DNA of 24,970 nucleotides from a virus. The DNA lies in IMG/VR virus record IMGVR_UViG_3300032214_000143, positions 1 through 24,970 of that record. The stretch is one strand, 5' to 3'. This document shows positions 19,627-24,970 of this stretch, piece after piece (within the stretch, counting starts at the first letter, position 1; each line of letters begins with the position of its first letter). Both the position numbers and the translations under genes were made by a program. Under the pieces are notes generated by a model, which saw nothing but the letters and a program-made list of their open reading frames with translations, was not told where the DNA came from and made no database searches.

Positions 19627-20475
19627 ATGGACTTTAAATCAATACTCAGCAAATTAGACAGCATGGATGCTCCTGTTGCTACTCCAGCTGCACCAACAAT
19701 CGCTAAAGCTGTACAGCTTAACGAAGATGCACAACTTCGCGTTCTTGCTGGCCAAACTACTTATGTAGCAGAAGCTAAGAAAAAGAAAGACGAAGAAATG
19801 AAAGTAGGTGATAAAAAGCCTAGTTCAACTGGCGGAACTATTGAAAAAACCGCAACTGGTGTTAAGCATCACGCTGGTAAACACTACGGTGGCGACAAAG
19901 CTCCTAAGGATGATGAAGAAGATTCTCCTAAGTCCAAGAAGGCAAAGAAAGAAAGCATTGAGCCAGAATTCAAATCTAAGTTTATGAAGATGGTCGAAGC
20001 TAAGAAAGAAGAAGCTGAGAAAAAGAAAGCTGACAAGAAAAAGAAAATGGAAGAAGCTGCTAAGCCAGACTTCTTAGACATCGACAAAGACGGTGACAAA
20101 GAAGAGCCAATGAAAAAAGCTGCTGGGGAAAAAGGCGGCGATAAGAAAGATGGCAAGAAAGGAATGAGCGACAAACAGGCCAAATACTTCGGTGGCAAAA
20201 CTGAAAGTAAAATGATGCCAAAAGGTAAGAAGCGTCCTGTTAAAGAAAGCATCGAATCAAAGATGAGTTTCAAGGATATGATTAAACTTGTCCAAGAAAG
20301 TGGCGGACAACAACAAATTGATGCACTTGATCAAGATTTGTTTGCCTGGGCTCAACGTGTTGCTCGCAACAAGTTTGACGAAGGTATGAAAGCAGAAGTC
20401 TACGCAGGTCTAGTCTATGAAAGAATGGGCGGACGTTTTGAAATGTACGATGTACTAAGCGAAGACCAAAAGTAA
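19627..20475 (+). CDS. highly charged late protein, candidate internal head or scaffold protein
   Basis: This is a 282-residue protein. The N-terminus MDFKSILSKLD parallels the 15973 product; QLNE at 30-33 is a prohead-protease-like L-x-E site. Residues 48-210 are a dense Lys/Glu/Asp region with long helical runs (AKKEEAEKKKADKKKKMEEA), as in T4-type scaffold or internal proteins. DIDKDGDKEE (151-160) looks like an EF-hand or dockerin-type calcium loop. KESIE plus F-K-x recurs at 108-126 and 206-225. A compact C-terminal helical domain (IDALDQDLFAWAQRVARNKF) closes it. It could be a core scaffold protein in place of gp22. Confidence 0.6.
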   Translation: MDFKSILSKLDSMDAPVATPAAPTIAKAVQLNEDAQLRVLAGQTTYVAEAKKKKDEEMKVGDKKPSSTGGTIEKTATGVKHHAGKHYGGDKAPKDDEEDSPKSKKAKKESIEPEFKSKFMKMVEAKKEEAEKKKADKKKKMEEAAKPDFLDIDKDGDKEEPMKKAAGEKGGDKKDGKKGMSDKQAKYFGGKTESKMMPKGKKRPVKESIESKMSFKDMIKLVQESGGQQQIDALDQDLFAWAQRVARNKFDEGMKAEVYAGLVYERMGGRFEMYDVLSEDQK

Positions 20476-20493
20476 TATAACCAATTACTACTT

Positions 20494-20524
20494 AAAAGCC
20501 GGCAATTAGTTGACCGGCTTTTTT
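20494..20524 (+). terminator. rho-independent terminator after the tagged cassette
   Basis: AAAAGCCGG (20494-20502) pairs with CCGGCTTTT (20514-20522); CAA/TTG inside the loop can extend the stem with one bulge. A run of six T follows (20519-20524). It lies 18 nt past the stop of the 19627 gene. The right arm contains a -35 hexamer for the next gene. Confidence 0.85.
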
Positions 20525-20538
20525 GTTGGCTATATAAT
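20510..20538 (+). promoter_or_regulatory. sigma70-type promoter with -35 inside the terminator hairpin
   Basis: TTGACC (20510-20515) and TATAAT (20533-20538) are 17 bp apart, the same layout as at 11640-11668. The expected start near 20545 precedes TAGGAGAG (20546-20553) and the ATG at 20559. It should drive the 20559, 20819 and gp43 genes early, using host RNA polymerase. Confidence 0.72.
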
Positions 20539-20558
20539 AGTCCTATAGGAGAGATATT

Positions 20559-20822
20559 ATGTCAACAAGAATGTACGGCCCCGAAGAAAAAGCAAAACTA
20601 GAGCGTCTTATCAATGAGGGCTCCAATGTACTACGTGAAGTAGAAGATCTACAAGAAGGTCTCAAAGAAACTGTCAAAGCAGTTGCAGAAGAACTACAAA
20701 TCAAACCCAGCATTATCAACAAAGCAATTAAGATTGCACACAAAGATAATTGGAAAGATCACGAGCAAGAATGGAATGACATTGAGATGATTCTTGGTGT
20801 AACTAAGAGACTGCCCGAGTGA
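20559..20822 (+). CDS. small DNA-binding-type protein, possibly DsbA-like
   Basis: This 87-residue, all-helical, acidic/basic protein contains EEKAKLERLINEGSNVLREV, then LKETVKAVAEELQIKPSIIN and KAIKIAHKDNWKDHEQEW. The last part is similar in pattern to T4 DsbA (89 residues, a double-stranded DNA-binding protein linked to late transcription), which has an R-A-K-D-E-L-G...N-R-L-L-A-L-Y-H-K-D-N stretch. Length and order agree, but the identity is low by eye. It lies upstream of gp43 under a sigma70-type promoter. Confidence 0.6.
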   Translation: MSTRMYGPEEKAKLERLINEGSNVLREVEDLQEGLKETVKAVAEELQIKPSIINKAIKIAHKDNWKDHEQEWNDIEMILGVTKRLPE

Positions 20823-21109
20823 ACGAATTATTAAAACCAACATTTGACTGGATACGTGATGACTTTAGATCTCATCCAATTCGGTTTACTATTGAGCTTA
20901 TTGCTTGGGCTATTAGTATTGGTTGCAGTATTACTATGGCAGTTACGGTCCCCAACCCTCCGCTTCTTGCTCTTTATCCTATTTGGATTCTTGGCTGTGC
21001 TATGTACGCTTGGGCTGCTTGGACTAGGAAATCTTTTGGTATGTTGGCTAACTACATTTTGCTAACCGCCATCGATACCGTTGGCCTAGTAAGAATGCTA
21101 AGTAATTAA
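20819..21109 (+). CDS. three-segment membrane protein of unknown function
   Basis: This 96-residue protein has a GTG start overlapping the upstream stop as GTGA. Hydrophobic segments are at about 22-43, 48-68 and 74-93 (for example IELIAWAISIGCSITMAV), following a polar start NELLKPTFDWIRDDFRSHP. I recall similar proteins close to DNA polymerase genes in marine T4-like phages. The function is unknown; an inner-membrane location is likely. Confidence 0.6.
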   Translation: MNELLKPTFDWIRDDFRSHPIRFTIELIAWAISIGCSITMAVTVPNPPLLALYPIWILGCAMYAWAAWTRKSFGMLANYILLTAIDTVGLVRMLSN

Positions 21110-21150
21110 TATAGATGGTAGGCTGGGCCACAAACCGCACAGTTGGTATT

Positions 21151-21168
21151 TGCAAGCCACAAATTGCA
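21151..21168 (+). promoter_or_regulatory. putative translational operator hairpin for gp43
   Basis: TGCAA (21151-21155) and TTGCA (21164-21168) form a 5-bp stem with the 8-nt loop GCCACAAA. It sits directly against the Shine-Dalgarno ATAGGAG (21168-21174) of the polymerase gene. T4 gp43 represses its own translation through a hairpin with a 5-bp stem and an 8-nt loop at the same place. The loop octamer occurs again at 21127-21134. The loop sequence differs from T4, so binding is inferred from form and position. Confidence 0.5.
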
Positions 21169-21180
21169 TAGGAGAAAAAT

Positions 21181-23850
21181 TTGAGTTACGTAGACGCTTT
21201 CTATGATAGAGAGCAGGATATGATCAATGTTGTCGAACGAGATGACAAAGGTCAAAGACATTACAAAGAATATCCAGCTCGTCATATCTTTTATTACCCA
21301 GACCCTAAGGGTAAATTTACATCAATTTACGGACAGCCATTGTCCCGTGTAAGTTCTAAGAATGTTAAAGAACACAGAAAAGAACTTGCTATCTATAGCA
21401 ATAAAAAACTCTATGAAAGCGATATTAATCCAATTTATCGTTGTCTAGAAGATAACTATCTCAACGCAGATGCACCTAAACTAAATGTAGCCTGGTTCGA
21501 TATTGAGGTAGACTTTGACCCAGAACGTGGTTACGCATCACCCGAAGATGCATTTATGCCTATCACTGCTATTGCTGTTCATCTACAATGGTTAGATACA
21601 ATGGTATGCCTGGCTATTCCGCCCAAGACTCTAAGTATGGCCGAAGCTGAAAAGCAGGTAGCAGACTTTCCTAACACAATGTTGTTTTCTACAGAATCTG
21701 AAATGTTAGATACATTTCTAAATCTGATCGAAGATGCCGATGTCTTAAGTGGTTGGAACAGTGAAGGTTTCGATATCCCTTATACTGTTAATCGTGTTAC
21801 CAAAGTTCTAAGCAAAGAGGACACACGTAGATTTTGTTTATGGAATCAGTTTCCTAAGAAAAGAGAGTACGAAAAGTATGGAAAGGCCGCTGTTACTTAT
21901 GATCTTATTGGTCGTGTTCATTTGGACAGTCTCGAGTTGTACCGCAAGTACACCTATGAAGAACGCCACACCTACAGATTGGATGCAATTGGAGAAATGG
22001 AGATAGGTGAGAACAAGACAGTCTACGAAGGCACACTTGATCAACTATACAACAACGACTTTAAAAAGTTTATTGAGTACAATAGACAAGACTGTGCTCT
22101 ACTAGATAAACTAGATAAGAAACTAAAGTTCTTAGATCTTGCCAACACACTGGCACACGAATGTACTGTATTGCTACAGACTACTATGGGTGCTGTGGCT
22201 GTTACTGAACAGGCTATTATCAACGAAGCCCACAAGCGTGGATTCATTGTTCCTAATCGTCGTAAGATGGAAGAACATGGTGATACACAGGCTGCTGGTG
22301 CCTATGTTGCTTATCCCAAGAAAGGCATTCACGAATGGATTGGTTCACTAGATATTAATTCTCTGTATCCTTCTGCGATTCGTGCGTTGAATATGGGCCC
22401 AGAAACTATTGTTGGTCAGTTACGCCAAGACGGTACAAAAGATTATATTGCTGCCGAAATGGCTAAAGGAAGATCATTTGCCGCTGCCTGGGAAGGTGTG
22501 TTTGGAAGTTTAGAATACACTGCCGTAATGAATAGAGATGTTGGAAGGGATCTAACCATTGACTGGGAAGATGGAAGATCCGATACTCTAAGCGCGGCAC
22601 AGGCATATGATCTTATTTTTGAAAGCAATCAACCCTGGATGGTATCAGCTAACGGTACTATCTTTACCTACGAGAAGGAAGGTATTATTCCTGGACTGCT
22701 AAAGCGTTGGTATGCCGAACGTAAAGAGATGCAGAAGAAGTTAAAAGACTCTGTAGCCGCAGGTAACAAAATTGAAGAAGAATACTGGGACAAGCGACAG
22801 TTAGTCAAGAAGATTAACTTGAACAGTTTGTATGGTGCCATTCTTAATCCTGGATGCCGCTTCTTTGATAACCGTATCGGACAATCAACTACACTAACTG
22901 GCCGTGCTATTGCTAGACATATGGCTGGCAAGGTTAATGAGATTATCACAGGGACCAACGATCATATCGGAAAGGCAATTATATATGGCGACACTGACAG
23001 TTGTTATTTTAGTGCTTATAGCACTCTCAAGAAGGATATTGAAAAAGGAAATATCCCCTGGTCAAAAGAAAATGTCGTTGAACTCTACGACACCATCGGT
23101 GAAGAAGTAAACTCAACATTTCCTAAGTTTATGCAGGATGCTTTCCACTGTCCAAAGACTCGTGGCGAAGTTATCAAGGCAGGTCGCGAGATTGTTGCCA
23201 GTCGCGGCCTGTTCATTACAAAGAAACGCTATGCTGTTCTTTACTATGACAAAGAAGGTAAACGTGCAGATGTGGATGGCAAGCCAGGTAAGATCAAGGC
23301 TATGGGTTTAGACTTGAAGCGTTCGGATACTCCTGTGGTTATCCAGGACTTTTTAAGTGAAGTATTAACCAAAGTTCTAAATAACGGTACCAAGGAAGAT
23401 GTATTAGAGTACATTACTGATTTCCGCACAGAGTTTAAAACTCGACCAGGTTGGGAGAAAGGTAGCCCAAAACGTGCTAATAATATTACAGAGTATGCTA
23501 GTAAAGAAAAGAAAGCAGGCAAGACCAATATGCCCGGACACGTTCGAGCAAGCCTTAATTGGAATACACTAAAGCGTATGATGGATGACAAATACTCTAT
23601 GAATATTACAGACGGTGCCAAAGTTATTGTCTGTAAGGTCAAAGACAACCCAATGGGCTATACTTCAGTAGCGTATCCTGTTGATGAACTAAGATTACCT
23701 CAGTGGTTCAAAGACTTGCCTTTTGACGATGCTGAAATGGAAAATGCAGTCATCGACGAAAAGTTAGAAAACCTTATCGGTGTTTTGGAATGGGACATCA
23801 GTTCAACAAGGTCGGACAATACATTCAGCAAACTTTTTGATTTTGAGTAA
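21181..23850 (+). CDS. 43: DNA polymerase, family B (gp43)
   Basis: This is an 889-residue replicative polymerase with proofreading exonuclease. Exo I is FDIEV (D107, E109), Exo II WNSEGFDIPY (D198), Exo III YNRQDCALLD (D304). Polymerase motif A is SLDINSLYPSAI (D391), motif B KKINLNSLYGA near 543-552, motif C YGDTDS (602-607). The C-terminal FSKLFDFE resembles the clamp-binding tail of T4/RB69 gp43. The start is a TTG with AGGAG 7 nt before it, since no nearby ATG in frame has such a site. The downstream gp45 clamp is its partner. A hairpin before the start may allow autoregulation. Confidence 0.96.
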   Translation: MSYVDAFYDREQDMINVVERDDKGQRHYKEYPARHIFYYPDPKGKFTSIYGQPLSRVSSKNVKEHRKELAIYSNKKLYESDINPIYRCLEDNYLNADAPKLNVAWFDIEVDFDPERGYASPEDAFMPITAIAVHLQWLDTMVCLAIPPKTLSMAEAEKQVADFPNTMLFSTESEMLDTFLNLIEDADVLSGWNSEGFDIPYTVNRVTKVLSKEDTRRFCLWNQFPKKREYEKYGKAAVTYDLIGRVHLDSLELYRKYTYEERHTYRLDAIGEMEIGENKTVYEGTLDQLYNNDFKKFIEYNRQDCALLDKLDKKLKFLDLANTLAHECTVLLQTTMGAVAVTEQAIINEAHKRGFIVPNRRKMEEHGDTQAAGAYVAYPKKGIHEWIGSLDINSLYPSAIRALNMGPETIVGQLRQDGTKDYIAAEMAKGRSFAAAWEGVFGSLEYTAVMNRDVGRDLTIDWEDGRSDTLSAAQAYDLIFESNQPWMVSANGTIFTYEKEGIIPGLLKRWYAERKEMQKKLKDSVAAGNKIEEEYWDKRQLVKKINLNSLYGAILNPGCRFFDNRIGQSTTLTGRAIARHMAGKVNEIITGTNDHIGKAIIYGDTDSCYFSAYSTLKKDIEKGNIPWSKENVVELYDTIGEEVNSTFPKFMQDAFHCPKTRGEVIKAGREIVASRGLFITKKRYAVLYYDKEGKRADVDGKPGKIKAMGLDLKRSDTPVVIQDFLSEVLTKVLNNGTKEDVLEYITDFRTEFKTRPGWEKGSPKRANNITEYASKEKKAGKTNMPGHVRASLNWNTLKRMMDDKYSMNITDGAKVIVCKVKDNPMGYTSVAYPVDELRLPQWFKDLPFDDAEMENAVIDEKLENLIGVLEWDISSTRSDNTFSKLFDFE

Positions 23851-23857
23851 AATAAAT

Positions 23858-23886
23858 TTGCTTTTTATCTCAGATCTAAATATAAT
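23858..23886 (+). promoter_or_regulatory. promoter candidate for gp45 (sigma70-type or MotA-like middle)
   Basis: TATAAT (23881-23886) is a perfect -10. TTGCTT (23858-23863) lies 17 bp upstream as a weak -35. The same bases contain TTTGCTT, similar to the T4 MotA box of middle promoters, though its distance to the -10 is a few bases longer than in T4. AGGAG precedes the ATG at 23910. No motA gene is in the window. Confidence 0.5.
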
Positions 23887-23909
23887 CTTAATATACAGGA
23901 GAACTTTCA

Positions 23910-24644
23910 ATGAAAGATATTTTACAAGACATCGTGTCTCATACACAAAACCTAGGCTTCTTAACTACAGTTAAAGTTACAGGCGACGCAAAGAAAACAG
24001 TTATCAATTCAATGGCTGATGACCGTTCAGTTATTATGGAGGCTGAAACTGCTGCACCATATCCAGATATGATCGGTGTGTTTGGTATGCCACAACTTAA
24101 CAAGCTCAAATATTTGTTAGATGGTAATGAATACAAAGAAGATGCAAAAATTAGCATTACCTTTGCAGAACGCAATGGCGAATCTGTACCAGTAGGTATT
24201 CACTTTGAAAACAAAGACGGTGACTTCAAAAACGACTATCGTTTTATGAACACAGAAGTTATTAATGAGAAAATGAAGACTGTTAAGTTCCGCGGTGTTA
24301 AGTGGGATGTTGAGCTAGAGCCTAGTGTAGCTTCTGTACAACGTTTTAACTTCCAGGCTGGCGCACACAGCGAAAGTCCTACATTCCTAGCCAAGACAGA
24401 TAACGGCAATTTAAAATTTACCTTTGGTGATGCAAGTACACACGCTGGCGAATTTGTATTTGCTATGAGTGTTACAGGTAAATTAGATCGCGGTTGGACT
24501 TGGCCAGTGTTGCCAATCTTAAGCATCCTTAAGATTGCAGATGTCAACAACACCAAGATGTCGTTAAGCAACGAAGGTGCTATTCAGATTACTCTCGATA
24601 GCGGTCTTGCTACCTACAAATACATTATTCCTGCTCAGGCATGA
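23910..24644 (+). CDS. 45: sliding clamp (gp45)
   Basis: This 244-residue protein is slightly longer than T4 gp45 (228) and matches in order. It starts with a helix (DILQDIVSHTQNLGFLTTVKV). MIGVFGMPQLNKLKYLLDG (54-72) is the typical gp45 segment, GKLDRGWTWPVLPILSILKI marks the second domain, and it ends in strands ITLDSGLATYKYIIPAQA. The trimeric ring tethers gp43 to DNA, and in T4 it also activates late transcription with gp33 and gp55, which would fit the late promoters here. CAGGAG precedes the ATG. Confidence 0.9.
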   Translation: MKDILQDIVSHTQNLGFLTTVKVTGDAKKTVINSMADDRSVIMEAETAAPYPDMIGVFGMPQLNKLKYLLDGNEYKEDAKISITFAERNGESVPVGIHFENKDGDFKNDYRFMNTEVINEKMKTVKFRGVKWDVELEPSVASVQRFNFQAGAHSESPTFLAKTDNGNLKFTFGDASTHAGEFVFAMSVTGKLDRGWTWPVLPILSILKIADVNNTKMSLSNEGAIQITLDSGLATYKYIIPAQA

Positions 24645-24970
24645 TATCAAATATTACAGCAACAGGTAATCCCCTCCTCTGGATAAGCTCTGGAGGAAGT
24701 TCTATGCCTTACATCAATATGGGAGCACCTAGCTCCGGTATGATGAGATACAACGGTAACAATCAGTCAATTGAAGTGTTTGACGGCAGTTCAAATGTTT
24801 GGTTGCAGATGCACGGTAAAAACGTTGATATTCAACTTAGCGCACAAGTACAATCTGTTGTATCTTGGGCTCAACTGCGAATGGCCGAAGAATCGGAGTG
24901 GGAAAAGTTGGCAAAAACTAATGATGCTGTTAAAATTGCATTAGAAAATATGAAGAAGGCAAAGCAGCAA
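24641..24970 (+). CDS. unknown protein, C-terminus beyond the window (partial)
   Basis: ATG overlaps the gp45 stop as ATGA and the frame stays open to the last base, 110 codons. The N-terminal half is rich in Gly, Ser, Met and Asn (LLWISSGGSSMPYINMG, then SIEVFDGSSNVWLQM), with a beta look. From about residue 65 it turns helical and charged (SWAQLRMAEESEWEKLAK). I recall similar proteins after the clamp gene in marine T4-like phages, uncharacterised; a virion role is possible. Confidence 0.65.
   Translation, partial: MISNITATGNPLLWISSGGSSMPYINMGAPSSGMMRYNGNNQSIEVFDGSSNVWLQMHGKNVDIQLSAQVQSVVSWAQLRMAEESEWEKLAKTNDAVKIALENMKKAKQQ

Noticed and set aside
20844-21065. 73-residue very hydrophobic frame overlapping the 20819 membrane protein
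   Set aside because: It lies wholly inside the 20819 gene in another frame, has no ribosome site, and its Leu-rich composition follows from the T-rich coding of the real membrane protein.
1-24970. CRISPR arrays, insertion sequences, integrase or attachment sites
   Set aside because: No regularly spaced repeats, transposase or recombinase motifs or flanking direct repeats were found on reading; the window looks like continuous phage core and accessory genes.

Overview
The window is a piece of an AT-rich, tightly packed tailed-phage genome of the T4-like (myovirus) superfamily. The evidence is the replisome: a family B DNA polymerase (gp43), a gp45-type sliding clamp and a gp44-type clamp-loader ATPase. 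PhoH, dCMP deaminase, a GroES/gp31-like co-chaperonin and T4-late-type promoters (GATAAATA) fit the same group. The accessory genes (HesB/ErpA-like Fe-S carrier, UDP-sugar dehydrogenase, two nucleotidyltransferases, DnaJ, ClpA) resemble phages of marine or freshwater bacterioplankton. Spanin-type lipoproteins imply a Gram-negative host. The host species cannot be read from this window. All genes but phoH lie on the + strand, and most neighbours overlap by 1-35 nt (TAATG, ATGA, GTGA junctions).

Layout. 1-6350: a late promoter (24) precedes a long chain of overlapping genes. It holds a structural-type protein, small unknowns, a truncated DnaE-like protein, a GroES-like protein, a short UDP-sugar dehydrogenase, a MazG-like pyrophosphohydrolase, a cytidylyltransferase, a 55-residue membrane protein, clamp loader gp44, a DUF2452-like protein and dCMP deaminase. 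6347-7078: phoH on the minus strand, convergent with the chain and sharing bases of its stop codon. 7079-7221: a structured intergenic stretch plus a late promoter. 7222-11603: two unknown late genes, then a lysis cassette (GH19 endolysin, Rz-like i-spanin, two lipoproteins, DUF4337-like membrane protein, 39-residue membrane protein, holin-like protein with an FG-rich tail, secreted basic peptide), closed by a terminator at 11632. 11640-14934: DnaJ and ClpA-like AAA+ unfoldase, each behind its own sigma70-type promoter. 14900-15928: two unknown genes. 15973-20475: a late cassette of small basic or acidic proteins sharing a short N-terminal tag, closed by a terminator at 20494. 20510-24970: a sigma70-type promoter, a possible DsbA-like protein, a membrane protein, gp43 behind a putative RNA-hairpin operator, gp45, and a partial unknown gene.

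The most notable feature is the 15973-20475 cassette. Five proteins begin with variants of M-[RKL]-x-[KRH]-[ED]-[FLM]-[FVIL], three others have related short amphipathic starts, and most are followed within a few residues by a [LIV]-x-E-like site. This resembles the T4 capsid-targeting sequence (internal protein III starts MKTYQEFIAE) and the gp21 protease site. I infer that the cassette encodes internal head proteins, possibly including a nucleotidyltransferase packaged with the DNA. Two further regulatory observations stand out. Two terminators carry a sigma70 -35 box in the hairpin and a TATAAT exactly 17 bp downstream. The gp43 leader carries a 5-bp-stem, 8-nt-loop hairpin directly before the Shine-Dalgarno, the architecture of the T4 gene 43 autoregulatory operator.
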